NCBI RefSeq assembly: GCF_015471405.1
Contig: NZ_BLVZ01000008.1
Span: forward strand, 124,001-188,000
Length of the DNA stretch: 64,000 nucleotides
Direction: 5' to 3'
Origin: Pseudomonas cichorii
GTDB taxonomy: Bacteria; Pseudomonadota; Gammaproteobacteria; Pseudomonadales; Pseudomonadaceae
In this document: positions 27,783-36,062 of the stretch, one piece after another
Position numbering within the stretch: position 1 is the stretch's first letter
Layout: each line of letters opens with the position of its first letter
Notes under the pieces: model-generated
The model's database searches: none
The model's input: the letters and a program-made list of their open reading frames with translations, nothing else
Told to the model about the DNA's origin: nothing
Program-made: the position numbers and the translations under genes

Positions 27783-29189
27783 ATGTCGAAGTCGGTTCAA
27801 CTCATCAAAGATCATGACGTTAAATGGATTGATCTGCGCTTCACTGACACCAAAGGCAAGCAGCAACACGTCACGATGCCTGCTCGCGACGCGCTGGACG
27901 ACGACTTCTTCGAAGTCGGCAAGATGTTCGACGGTTCCTCCATCGAAGGCTGGAAAGGCATCGAAGCTTCCGACATGATCCTGCTGCCGGACGACGACTC
28001 CGCCGTGCTGGACCCGTTCACCGAAGAGCCGACCCTGATCCTGGTCTGCGACATCATCGAACCTTCGACCATGCAAGGCTACGATCGCGACCCACGCGCC
28101 ATCGCTCACCGTGCAGAGGAATACCTGAAGACTACCGGTATCGGTGACACCGTATTCGTCGGTCCGGAGCCTGAGTTCTTCATCTTCGACTCGGTCAAAT
28201 ACAAGTCCGACATCTCCGGCTCCATGTTCAAGATCTTCTCCGAGCAAGGCTCGTGGATGACTGACCAGGACGTGGAAGGCGGCAACAAAGGCCACCGTCC
28301 AGGTATCAAAGGCGGCTACTTCCCGGTTCCACCGGTCGACCACGACCACGAAATCCGCACCGCAATGTGCAACGCTCTGGAAGAAATGGGCCAGATCGTC
28401 GAAGTTCACCACCACGAAGTGGCAACTGCCGGCCAGAACGAAATCGGTGTCAAGTTCAACACCCTGGTGAAGAAAGCTGACGAAGTTCAAACCCTGAAAT
28501 ACGTTGTTCACAACGTAGCCGATGCCTATGGCCGCACTGCGACCTTCATGCCGAAGCCTCTGTACGGCGACAACGGTTCGGGCATGCACGTTCACCTGTC
28601 CATCGCCAAAGATGGCAAGAACACCTTCGCTGGCGAAGGCTATGCCGGCCTGTCCGACACCGCTCTGTACTTCATCGGCGGTATCATCAAGCACGGTAAG
28701 GCTCTGAACGGCTTCACCAACCCGTCGACCAACTCCTACAAGCGTCTGGTCCCAGGTTTCGAAGCTCCGGTAATGCTGGCCTACTCGGCTCGCAACCGTT
28801 CCGCTTCGATCCGTATTCCTTACGTCTCCAGCCCACGCGGCCGTCGTATCGAAGCCCGCTTCCCGGATCCAGCAGCCAACCCGTACCTGGCATTCGCTGC
28901 ACTGTTGATGGCTGGCCTGGACGGCATCCAGAACAAGATCCACCCTGGCGATGCAGCTGACAAGAACCTGTATGACCTGCCGCCTGAAGAGGCGAAAGAG
29001 ATCCCACAAGTTTGCGGCAGCCTGAAAGAAGCCCTGGAAGAGCTGGACAAAGGTCGTGCGTTCCTGACCAAAGGCGGCGTTTTCAGCGACGACTTCATCG
29101 ACGCTTACATCGACCTGAAAAGCGAAGAAGAAATCAAGGTACGTACTTTCGTACACCCACTGGAATACGAGCTGTACTACAGCTGCTAA
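27783..29189 (+). CDS. glnA: Glutamine synthetase type I
   Basis: A 468-aa subunit of the dodecameric enzyme that makes glutamine from glutamate, ammonia and ATP. It shows [24 protein letters not shown], the metal site region [28 protein letters not shown], and the adenylylation loop [20 protein letters not shown] with the modifiable Tyr, so it is of the GlnE-regulated beta type. GGAGG precedes the ATG. It has its own sigma-54 promoter and terminator. Confidence 0.98.
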   Translation: MSKSVQLIKDHDVKWIDLRFTDTKGKQQHVTMPARDALDDDFFEVGKMFDGSSIEGWKGIEASDMILLPDDDSAVLDPFTEEPTLILVCDIIEPSTMQGYDRDPRAIAHRAEEYLKTTGIGDTVFVGPEPEFFIFDSVKYKSDISGSMFKIFSEQGSWMTDQDVEGGNKGHRPGIKGGYFPVPPVDHDHEIRTAMCNALEEMGQIVEVHHHEVATAGQNEIGVKFNTLVKKADEVQTLKYVVHNVADAYGRTATFMPKPLYGDNGSGMHVHLSIAKDGKNTFAGEGYAGLSDTALYFIGGIIKHGKALNGFTNPSTNSYKRLVPGFEAPVMLAYSARNRSASIRIPYVSSPRGRRIEARFPDPAANPYLAFAALLMAGLDGIQNKIHPGDAADKNLYDLPPEEAKEIPQVCGSLKEALEELDKGRAFLTKGGVFSDDFIDAYIDLKSEEEIKVRTFVHPLEYELYYSC

Positions 29190-29220
29190 TCCAGTTGCGC
29201 CAGCATTGATGGCGTAAATG

Positions 29221-29245
29221 AGGCCTCCTTCGGGAGGCCTTTTTC
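29221..29245 (+). terminator. Terminator of glnA
   Basis: AGGCCTCC-TTCG-GGAGGCCT followed by TTTTT: a perfect 8-bp stem with a UUCG tetraloop 31 bp past the stop. Confidence 0.93.
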
Positions 29246-29360
29246 ATGCCCGCGCTTTTTTTACTGACATGTAGTAAATACTTAGCACCTTGCTGCCCGA
29301 GCTTTTTGGAATCCTTGCGTTTCGCCTTGAAATCTATCAATCGCAAAACCGGGGGTCTCC

Positions 29361-29783
29361 ATGAACATCAAAATCCTGCTGGTCGTCGCCAGCTTGTTAT
29401 TGGGCAACATGGCTTTCGCTGACAAAAGCATGCAGGGCACAAACCAACCCACATCCCGGACATTGCTCGAAGCCACCCAGTCATGGGACGGAACGCTCTA
29501 TAAGGCTTATCCCGAGGGCCAGCCGGAACTGAGCATTCTCAAAATCACCATCCCGGCGAACAGCACGCTGAAATGGCACCAGCACCCCGTTCCAAACGCA
29601 GCCTATGTCCTTTCCGGCGAACTCACGGTCGAAGCAAAGGAGGGAGGCAAGTCCATTCATATCAAAGCAGGTGACACCCTGGCCGAAATGGTGGATATCA
29701 TTCACCGTGGCAAGACCGGCAATACACCGGTCGAACTCGTTGTGTTCTATGCTGGAGCCGCTGGAACACCGTTATCCCGGTAA
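29361..29783 (+). CDS. Exported cupin-domain protein
   Basis: A 140-aa protein with a signal peptide (MNIKILLVVASLLLGNMAFA, cleavage before DKS) and one cupin barrel. Motif 1 contains KWHQHPVPNAAYVLSGE and the second has IIHRGKTGNTPVELVVFY, so the metal-binding His residues look present. Periplasmic small cupins of this kind are not assigned a firm reaction. It lies between glnA and the DUF4124 pair with only 34 bp to the next gene, and may be transcribed with it. Confidence 0.8.
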   Translation: MNIKILLVVASLLLGNMAFADKSMQGTNQPTSRTLLEATQSWDGTLYKAYPEGQPELSILKITIPANSTLKWHQHPVPNAAYVLSGELTVEAKEGGKSIHIKAGDTLAEMVDIIHRGKTGNTPVELVVFYAGAAGTPLSR

Positions 29784-29817
29784 AACGGCCATGCCTCGTA
29801 TTGTCACTGGAGCCTTC

Positions 29818-30345
29818 ATGCGTCTTTGCCTTGTCTGCCTGTTGCTGATGATCAGTTGGCCCGCCGCTGCGCAGATCTACAAATACACCGACGCCAATGG
29901 CAATACGGCCTACAGCAATCAGCCGCCGGATGGCACCAAGGCCGAGGCCGTCGTACTGCCACCACTCAACAGCGTCGATACGTTACCGGCACCCAGAAAT
30001 CCCGCTCCCGCCCAGCAAGAGCGGCAGGCCTCGCAGCAACCCGCAGTCGCCTACCAGACCCTTGAACTCACCGACCTGCCGACGGACGAAGCGTTGCGCG
30101 CCAATAACGGCACCTTCACGATTGGCGTGCAGATTCAGCCACGCCTGCAATCCGGCCACAGGCTCCAGTTACTGGTGGACGGCAATCCTTACGGCACACC
30201 CACCAATATCCCACGCCTTCAAGTGGTGAATATCGACCGGGGCGAACACAGCTTTGCTGTAGTGGTGCTGGACTCTCAGCGCATCATCCAGCAAAGCCCG
30301 ACACAGACCCTCACCGTGCAGCGCGTCCATGTCAACGGGCCTTGA
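29818..30345 (+). CDS. DUF4124 exported protein, copy 1
   Basis: A 175-aa exported protein. The ATG at 29818 is chosen because GGAG lies 5 nt upstream and a signal peptide starts there (MRLCLVCLLLMISWPAAAQ); the ATG at 29791 would add nine residues. The DUF4124 motif IYKYTDANGNTAYSNQPP follows directly, then a proline-rich linker and a C-terminal beta-rich region ending with NIDRGEHSFAVVVLD. It has the same layout as the next gene. Cell-envelope location is likely; function unknown. Confidence 0.82.
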   Translation: MRLCLVCLLLMISWPAAAQIYKYTDANGNTAYSNQPPDGTKAEAVVLPPLNSVDTLPAPRNPAPAQQERQASQQPAVAYQTLELTDLPTDEALRANNGTFTIGVQIQPRLQSGHRLQLLVDGNPYGTPTNIPRLQVVNIDRGEHSFAVVVLDSQRIIQQSPTQTLTVQRVHVNGP

Positions 30346-30346
30346 A

Positions 30347-30973
30347 ATGCGCCTGATTCATGGCCTGCTGATGTCCCTGCTACTGCTGACAACCCTGCCA
30401 GCAACGGCTGACGTCTATACCTACATCGACGCCAATGGCAATCGGGTGTTTACCGATCAGCCACACAAGAACGCCAAGCGCGTAGAGATCCCGCCCAGCA
30501 ACAACATGACGGGCACGCCTCCCGCACCCACCCGGCAGGCAACGCCTGCAAAACCCAAGGCCAGGGCGATGTTTCGCTATCAACTGCTGCGGGTTCTGGT
30601 ACCCGAACCTGACGGGACAGTGCGCAGCACAAGTGGCGATGCGATCGTGACCGTCACCAGCGAACCGGCCCTGCAACCCGGCCATAACTATCGACTGCTC
30701 CTGGATGGGCAACCTGTAGGCCAGCCCGGACGCAGCCCGGTCTTTGCGCTGAGCAATATCGACCGGGGCACGCATCAGTTGTCGGTCGAGATCTTCGACG
30801 AGTTTGGCCGCGTACTTGAAAAGACGCCCAACCAGCCCTTCCACATGCTGCGTATCTCGCTGGCACAAAAACGTGCCGCCAACCCCTGCAAGCTCAATGA
30901 GTACGGCGTACGTCCCGAATGTCCGCTCAAGGACAAGCCCAAAGAAGAAAACAGCATCCTGCCTTTTTTCTAG
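30347..30973 (+). CDS. DUF4124 exported protein, copy 2
   Basis: A 208-aa exported paralogue of the preceding protein, starting one base after its stop region (TGAAATG). Signal peptide MRLIHGLLMSLLLLTTLPATA, DUF4124 motif VYTYIDANGNRVFTDQP, Pro-rich linker, then the C-terminal domain with NIDRGTHQLSVEIFDEFGR that aligns with copy 1. The C-terminus adds a Cys pair in NPCKLNEYGVRPECPLKDK. The pair is probably an old tandem duplication kept between glnA and ntrBC. Confidence 0.82.
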   Translation: MRLIHGLLMSLLLLTTLPATADVYTYIDANGNRVFTDQPHKNAKRVEIPPSNNMTGTPPAPTRQATPAKPKARAMFRYQLLRVLVPEPDGTVRSTSGDAIVTVTSEPALQPGHNYRLLLDGQPVGQPGRSPVFALSNIDRGTHQLSVEIFDEFGRVLEKTPNQPFHMLRISLAQKRAANPCKLNEYGVRPECPLKDKPKEENSILPFF

Positions 30974-30999
30974 ACCGGAAAAAGCATCTCGCCAACAAA

Positions 31000-31014
31000 G
31001 CACCTTAATGGTGC
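31000..31014 (+). promoter_or_regulatory. NtrC binding site upstream of ntrBC
   Basis: GCACC-TTAAT-GGTGC, flanked by A on both sides, is a perfect match to the NtrC palindrome. It lies about 130 bp upstream of a sigma-54 promoter and 265 bp before the ntrB ATG. Confidence 0.75.
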
Positions 31015-31142
31015 ATCATGCTATCTGCTACGCATCAAGACAGCCCATTCTGGTTCAGAAATAGCCATCAGGCGGCGCTTTATGCGAGCACAGATCCCAA
31101 AAAAGCCCGATTTTGCGAATTAAAACGCTTCTTTTCGGAGCC

Positions 31143-31159
31143 TTGGTTTGGTTCTTGCA
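31143..31159 (+). promoter_or_regulatory. Sigma-54 promoter of ntrBC
   Basis: TTGGTTTGGTTCTTGCA has GG and GC at exactly 10-base spacing with TTGCA at -12, but TTTG in place of the CACG part of -24. It is the best sigma-54 match in the 305-bp gap before ntrB. Confidence 0.6.
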
Positions 31160-31278
31160 ACTTCGCTGATACAGCACCCCATTAAGCACCCGTATCAGTG
31201 GCTTTGCTGATGCTGACCAGAACGGCTCAGCCCTGCACCTCCGCGATTGCAATGTGCCAAAAGAGGTCAACAAGATTC

Positions 31279-32364
31279 ATGACTATCAGCGACGCGCTGC
31301 ACCGTCTGTTACTGGACAACCTGACCACTGCCACCATTCTGCTCAATGCCGATCTGCGCCTTGAGTACATGAACCCGGCAGCTGAAATGCTGCTGGCCAT
31401 CAGTGGTCAGCGCAGCCATGGGCAATTCATCAGCGAGCTGTTCACCGAGTCCGCCGAAGCACTGAGTTCGCTTCGTCAGGCTGTGGAGCAGGCTCATCCT
31501 TTCACCAAACGTGAAGCCATGCTTACCGCACTGACCGGCCAGACCCTGACCGTCGACTATGCGGTGACGCCTATTCTCAACAAGGGCGAAACCCTGTTGC
31601 TGCTTGAGGTTCATCCACGTGATCGCCTGCTGCGCATCACCAAGGAAGAAGCCCAGTTGTCCAAGCAGGAAACCACCAAGATGCTGGTGCGTGGCCTGGC
31701 TCACGAAATAAAGAACCCCCTCGGCGGGATTCGCGGTGCCGCTCAGTTGCTGTCCCGAGAGCTGCCTGAAGAAAGCCTCAAGGACTACACCAACGTCATC
31801 ATCGAGGAAGCCGATCGCCTGCGCAATCTGGTGGACCGGATGTTGGGGTCCAACAAGCTGCCTTCACTGGCCATGACCAATGTTCATGAGGTGCTTGAGC
31901 GGGTCTGCAGCCTGGTCGAGGCAGAAAGTCAGGGATGCATCACCTTGGTGCGCGACTATGATCCAAGTATCCCCGACGTCCTGATAGACCGTGAACAAAT
32001 GATCCAGGCTGTGCTCAATATCGTGCGTAACGCGATGCAGGCCATCAGCGGCCAGAACGAGCTGCGCCTGGGACGAATCACCTTGCGTACTCGCGCCATG
32101 CGTCAGTTCACCATCGGGCACATTCGCCATCGTCTGGTGAGCAAGATCGAAATCATCGACAACGGCCCCGGTATTCCGGCCGAGCTTCAGGAAACCATTT
32201 TCTACCCCATGGTCAGTGGCCGCCCGGATGGTACGGGACTCGGTCTTGCCATTACCCAGAACATCATTAGCCAGCACCAGGGCCTGATCGAATGTGAGAG
32301 CCATACTGGCCACACCACTTTCTCGATATTCCTGCCGCTGGAACAAGGAGCCGCTTCGACATGA
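31279..32364 (+). CDS. ntrB: Nitrogen regulation sensor histidine kinase NtrB
   Basis: A 361-aa cytosolic kinase/phosphatase of NtrC, controlled by PII. The start at 31279 (MTISDALHRLLLDNL) begins the conserved PAS domain (about 10-120). Phosphoacceptor His is in GLAHEIKNPLGGIRGAAQLL; the ATP-binding domain has VLNIVRNAMQAI (N box), DNGPGIP and GRPDGTGLGLAI (G boxes). There are no membrane segments. The TGA overlaps the ntrC ATG. Confidence 0.96.
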   Translation: MTISDALHRLLLDNLTTATILLNADLRLEYMNPAAEMLLAISGQRSHGQFISELFTESAEALSSLRQAVEQAHPFTKREAMLTALTGQTLTVDYAVTPILNKGETLLLLEVHPRDRLLRITKEEAQLSKQETTKMLVRGLAHEIKNPLGGIRGAAQLLSRELPEESLKDYTNVIIEEADRLRNLVDRMLGSNKLPSLAMTNVHEVLERVCSLVEAESQGCITLVRDYDPSIPDVLIDREQMIQAVLNIVRNAMQAISGQNELRLGRITLRTRAMRQFTIGHIRHRLVSKIEIIDNGPGIPAELQETIFYPMVSGRPDGTGLGLAITQNIISQHQGLIECESHTGHTTFSIFLPLEQGAAST

Positions 32365-33797
32365 GCCGTAGTGAAACTGTCTGGATCGTAGATGACGATC
32401 GTTCCATCCGCTGGGTACTGGAAAAGGCCCTGCAACAGGAAGGCATGACCACACAAAGCTTCGATAGCGCGGATGGGGTGATGAGTCGCCTGGCCCGTCA
32501 GCAACCGGACGTGATCATTTCCGATATCCGCATGCCGGGTGCCAGTGGCCTCGATCTGCTGGCGCGCATTCGCGAGCAGCATCCGCGCCTGCCGGTCATC
32601 ATCATGACCGCCCATTCGGACCTGGACAGCGCCGTAGCGTCGTATCAGGGCGGTGCTTTCGAGTACCTGCCCAAACCTTTCGACGTCGATGAAGCTGTCT
32701 CGCTGGTCAAGCGCGCCAACCAGCACGCCCAGGAACAGCAAGGCCTGGACGTTGCCCCTGCCCTGACCCGCACCCCGGAAATCATTGGTGAAGCGCCAGC
32801 GATGCAGGAAGTGTTTCGCGCCATCGGGCGTTTGAGCCACTCCAACATCACCGTGCTGATCAACGGCGAATCGGGTACCGGTAAAGAGCTGGTCGCCCAC
32901 GCCCTGCACCGCCACAGCCCGCGCTCGGCTTCGCCGTTCATTGCACTGAACATGGCAGCGATTCCAAAGGATCTGATGGAGTCGGAGCTGTTTGGCCACG
33001 AAAAAGGCGCCTTTACCGGCGCGGCCAACCTGCGGCGCGGCCGCTTCGAGCAGGCCGATGGCGGCACGCTGTTCCTAGATGAAATCGGTGACATGCCAGC
33101 CGATACTCAGACGCGCCTGCTGCGCGTACTGGCTGACGGCGAGTTCTATCGGGTCGGCGGTCATACGCCGGTCAAGGTCGATGTGCGCATCATTGCCGCA
33201 ACTCACCAGAACCTCGAAACACTGGTGCAGGCCGGCAAGTTCCGTGAAGACTTGTTCCACCGCCTGAACGTGATCCGTATCCACATTCCACGCATGTCGG
33301 ACCGTCGCGAAGACATCCCGACCCTGGCCAAGCACTTCCTGAGCCGCGCTGCGCAGGAACTGGCGGTAGAGCCCAAGCTGCTCAAGGCCGAGACCGAGGA
33401 ATATCTCAAGCATCTGCCATGGCCGGGCAACGTCCGCCAACTGGAAAACACTTGCCGCTGGATCACGGTCATGGCTTCAGGCCGTGAAGTGCATATCAGC
33501 GACCTGCCGCCCGAACTGCTCAGCCTGCCACAAGACGCCGCGCCAGTGACCAACTGGGAACAGGCATTGCGTCAGTGGGCCGATCAGGCACTGTCTCGCG
33601 GCCAGTCCAGCCTGCTGGACAGCGCCGTACCGACCTTCGAGCGCATCATGATCGAAACCGCGCTCAAGCACACAGCCGGTCGCCGTCGCGACGCCGCCGT
33701 GCTGCTGGGCTGGGGCCGCAACACCTTGACCCGCAAGATCAAGGAGCTGGGCATGAAGGTCGATGGCGGGGATGACGATGAAGGGGATGAGGGTTAA
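32361..33797 (+). CDS. ntrC: Nitrogen regulation response regulator NtrC
   Basis: A 478-aa sigma-54 activator. The receiver domain (1-120) has the phosphorylated Asp in IISDIRMPG. The AAA+ domain has GESGTGKE (Walker A), the sigma-54 contacting GAFTGA loop and GGTLFLDEIGD (Walker B). The C-terminal Fis-type helix-turn-helix is DAAVLLGWGRNTLTRKI. It starts in the ntrB stop (ATGA), so the pair is co-translated. With the site at 31000 it probably regulates its own operon, as well as glnA. Confidence 0.97.
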   Translation: MSRSETVWIVDDDRSIRWVLEKALQQEGMTTQSFDSADGVMSRLARQQPDVIISDIRMPGASGLDLLARIREQHPRLPVIIMTAHSDLDSAVASYQGGAFEYLPKPFDVDEAVSLVKRANQHAQEQQGLDVAPALTRTPEIIGEAPAMQEVFRAIGRLSHSNITVLINGESGTGKELVAHALHRHSPRSASPFIALNMAAIPKDLMESELFGHEKGAFTGAANLRRGRFEQADGGTLFLDEIGDMPADTQTRLLRVLADGEFYRVGGHTPVKVDVRIIAATHQNLETLVQAGKFREDLFHRLNVIRIHIPRMSDRREDIPTLAKHFLSRAAQELAVEPKLLKAETEEYLKHLPWPGNVRQLENTCRWITVMASGREVHISDLPPELLSLPQDAAPVTNWEQALRQWADQALSRGQSSLLDSAVPTFERIMIETALKHTAGRRRDAAVLLGWGRNTLTRKIKELGMKVDGGDDDEGDEG

Positions 33798-33831
33798 ACC
33801 CCCACTCCCCCCCATTCATGATGTGATCTGC

Positions 33832-33853
33832 AGGAGCGAATGAATTCGCTCCT
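33832..33853. repeat. REP palindrome between ntrC and the aldo/keto reductase
   Basis: AGGAGCGAAT-GA-ATTCGCTCCT, a perfect 10-bp stem around two bases, sits between the convergent genes, 6 bp from the reductase stop. Confidence 0.75.
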
Positions 33854-33859
33854 ACGCAG

Positions 33860-34897
33860 TTATTGGGCCAGCGAAGGCTTGGCCCAGAGGTTGATCCCGC
33901 CTTCCACGGCAAAACGATCGATCTCGGCCAGTTCCTCACTGCTGAACTCAAGGTTCTTCAACGCGCCGACGTTCTCGATGATCTGCTCCGGACGGCTGGC
34001 ACCAATCAGGGCAGAGGTCACACGCGGATCACGCAGCGTCCAGGCCAGAGCCATCTGCGCCAGGCTTTGACCACGACGCTTGGCAATCTCGTTGAGCGCC
34101 CGCACATGGGCGATGTTTTCTTCGGACAAATGCGAAGCCTGCAACGAACCGCCACCCGGGCGATTGACCCGAGCGTCCTGCGGCACACCATTCAGATACT
34201 TGTCCGACAGCAACCCCTGAGCCAGAGCGGTAAAGGCAATCACGCCAGTGCCCAGCTCTTCGGTTGCATCGAGCAGATCTTTCTCGACCCAGCGATTGAG
34301 CAGGTTGTAAGCCGGTTGATGGATCAACAACGGTACCTTCCACTCTTTCAGCAGCGCGGCAATTTCGCGGGTTTTCGAGCCTGAGTAGGAAGAAATACCG
34401 ATGTACAACGCCTTGCCCTGCTGCACGGCAGTGGCCAGTGCGCCAGCGGTTTCCTCCAGCGGAGTATCAGGGTCGAAGCGATGGGAATAGAAGATATCCA
34501 CATAGTCGAGGCCCAGGCGTTGCAGGCTCTGGTCGAGGCTGGCCAGCACGTACTTGCGTGACCCGCCACCCTGCCCGTAAGGCCCAGGCCACATGTCCCA
34601 GCCTGCCTTGGTGGAGATGATCAGTTCATCGCGGTACTGCTTGAAGTCTTCGCGCAGCAAACGGCCAAAATTGACTTCGGCACTGCCATAGGGCGGGCCG
34701 TAGTTGTTGGCCAGATCGAAATGGTTGATGCCCAGGTCGAATGCCGTGCGCAGCATGGCGCGCTGGGTTTCGATGGGCGTGGTGTCACCGAAGTTGTGCC
34801 AAAGACCAAGCGAGAGAGCCGGCAACACTAGCCCACTGCGGCCGGTACGGCGATAAGGCATGTCGTTATAGCGGTTTTCGGCAGCGATATAGGTCAT
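33860..34897 (-). CDS. Aldo/keto reductase, YghZ (L-glyceraldehyde-3-phosphate reductase) type
   Basis: A 345-aa NADPH-dependent reductase. Catalytic residues are visible in order: Asp in NHFDLANNYG, Tyr in the same motif, Lys in ISTKAGWDMWPGPYG and His in YSHRFDPDTPLEE. The cofactor phosphate site is in TSALIGASRPEQI. The WPGPYGQGGGSRKY motif is characteristic of the YghZ/MgrA group, which reduces L-glyceraldehyde 3-phosphate and methylglyoxal. GAGAGGA precedes the start. Last gene of the minus-strand cluster running down from the TonB receptor; it may have a detoxifying side role there. Confidence 0.85.
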   Translation of the reverse strand: MTYIAAENRYNDMPYRRTGRSGLVLPALSLGLWHNFGDTTPIETQRAMLRTAFDLGINHFDLANNYGPPYGSAEVNFGRLLREDFKQYRDELIISTKAGWDMWPGPYGQGGGSRKYVLASLDQSLQRLGLDYVDIFYSHRFDPDTPLEETAGALATAVQQGKALYIGISSYSGSKTREIAALLKEWKVPLLIHQPAYNLLNRWVEKDLLDATEELGTGVIAFTALAQGLLSDKYLNGVPQDARVNRPGGGSLQASHLSEENIAHVRALNEIAKRRGQSLAQMALAWTLRDPRVTSALIGASRPEQIIENVGALKNLEFSSEELAEIDRFAVEGGINLWAKPSLAQ

Positions 34898-34931
34898 TGA
34901 GTCCTCTCTTGTAAGGTGGTTTCGGATGGCC

Positions 34932-34975
34932 TTCGCGTGAATGAATTCGTTCGTGAGAGCGAATTCATTCGCGAA
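34932..34975. repeat. REPIN containing the binding-protein stop codon
   Basis: TTCGCGTGAATGAATTCGTT and its inverted partner GAGCGAATTCATTCGCGAA match with one inserted base and one mismatch. The right copy includes the last codons (CGC GAA TGA) of the upstream binding-protein gene. Confidence 0.72.
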
Positions 34976-35909
34976 CGCCTCCCTTCAATACAGCCTGCTG
35001 TACATCGACCCGTTTGGGCACCAGTCGGTTCTCGTAGAACAGATCGGCGGTGGCCTGTTGGGCGCGGATGATTTCAGGCGTGATCGGCAGGCTGGGTGAT
35101 TCTGGACGATGGTCGATGTACTGACCGATCACCGCTTCAGGCAAGCCCATGCTGCGCGACAGTATCTGGATACTCTCGGCACGCTGGCTACGGGTCAGTG
35201 CGTCAGCGGCGCTCAGTTCGTTCAATACCTGCTGAACGAAATCGCCGTTGCTCTCGGCATAGGCTCGACGAGCCGTGTAGATCGGACCGGACAACCCAAG
35301 CCCTTCGCCATTGGCCAGCACACGGCTGTGCCCTTCATTGATGGCGATGGAGTAATAGGGGTCCCAGATGGCCCAGGCATCGACGCTGCCGTTTTCAAAC
35401 GCGGCACGGGCATCGGCCGGGGTCAGGTAGATCGGCTGGATATCCTTGAAGCTCAGACCGGCCTTGTTCAAGGCACGCAACACCAGATTGTGGGCGCTGG
35501 AGCCTTTCTGCAACGCGACCTTGCGGCCTTTCAGGTCAGTCACGCCTTTGAGCGGGCTGTCGTTGCGCACCAGTATGGTTTCAGCTTGCGGCTTGGCCGG
35601 CTCGGCGCCGATGTACACCAGATCGGCACCTGCCACCTGAGCGAAGATCGGCGGGATATCACCGGTCGAAGCGATATCCAGACTGCCGATATTCAAGGCC
35701 TCAAGCATCTGCGGCCCAGCTGGAAACTCGATCCACTTGATCTGGGTATTGGCGAAGCGCTTTTCCAGCAAGCCGTGTTCCTTGGCCAGTACCAGTGTGA
35801 TGGAGCCCTTCTGATAGCCGATGCGCAGGGCGTCCGGCTCTTTGGCAATCGCGGTGTTGAACACCCCGCACAAGGTCAGGACGGCGGCGATGAAGGCCAG
35901 TGGTTTCAT
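34965..35909 (-). CDS. Aliphatic-sulfonate-type ABC substrate-binding protein (SsuA-like)
   Basis: A 314-aa periplasmic protein. The start at 35909 (MKPLAFIAAVLTLCG) has AAGGAA 8 nt upstream and a signal peptide cleaved near AIAKEP. The mature part has the SsuA-type segments LRIGYQKGSITLVLAKEHG, IKWIEFPAGPQMLEAL, GDIPPIFAQ, KGRKVALQKGSSAHN and DAWAIWDPYY, the site for a sulfonate or similar oxyanion. No permease or ATPase gene accompanies it, so it must use a transporter encoded elsewhere or serve with the neighbouring monooxygenase. The stop lies in a REP. Confidence 0.85.
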   Translation of the reverse strand: MKPLAFIAAVLTLCGVFNTAIAKEPDALRIGYQKGSITLVLAKEHGLLEKRFANTQIKWIEFPAGPQMLEALNIGSLDIASTGDIPPIFAQVAGADLVYIGAEPAKPQAETILVRNDSPLKGVTDLKGRKVALQKGSSAHNLVLRALNKAGLSFKDIQPIYLTPADARAAFENGSVDAWAIWDPYYSIAINEGHSRVLANGEGLGLSGPIYTARRAYAESNGDFVQQVLNELSAADALTRSQRAESIQILSRSMGLPEAVIGQYIDHRPESPSLPITPEIIRAQQATADLFYENRLVPKRVDVQQAVLKGGVRE

Positions 35910-35950
35910 GGGAATTTTCCTTGTGAATAGGATTGCACTGCAAAACCATC

Positions 35951-36058
35951 GCAGGAGCGAATCGGGCGGCGCTCCGCTCATTCGCGAGAGGCCGCTACAT
36001 CCGCAGAAGATCTGTCGCCTTCAATGGCGTCTCGCGGATGAACCCGCTCCTACAGTCG
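35951..36058. repeat. Pair of degenerate REPs
   Basis: CAGGAGCGAATCGGG with CCGCTCATTCGCGAGAGG, and further right GTCTCGCGGATGAACCCGCT followed by CCTACAG, are imperfect REP copies in the 153-bp gap between the monooxygenase stop and the binding-protein start. Confidence 0.55.
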
Positions 36059-36062
36059 TCAG

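Noticed and set aside
27726..29156. Open frame of 476 codons opposite glnA
   Set aside because: Codon-bias shadow of glnA; no motifs and no ribosome site.
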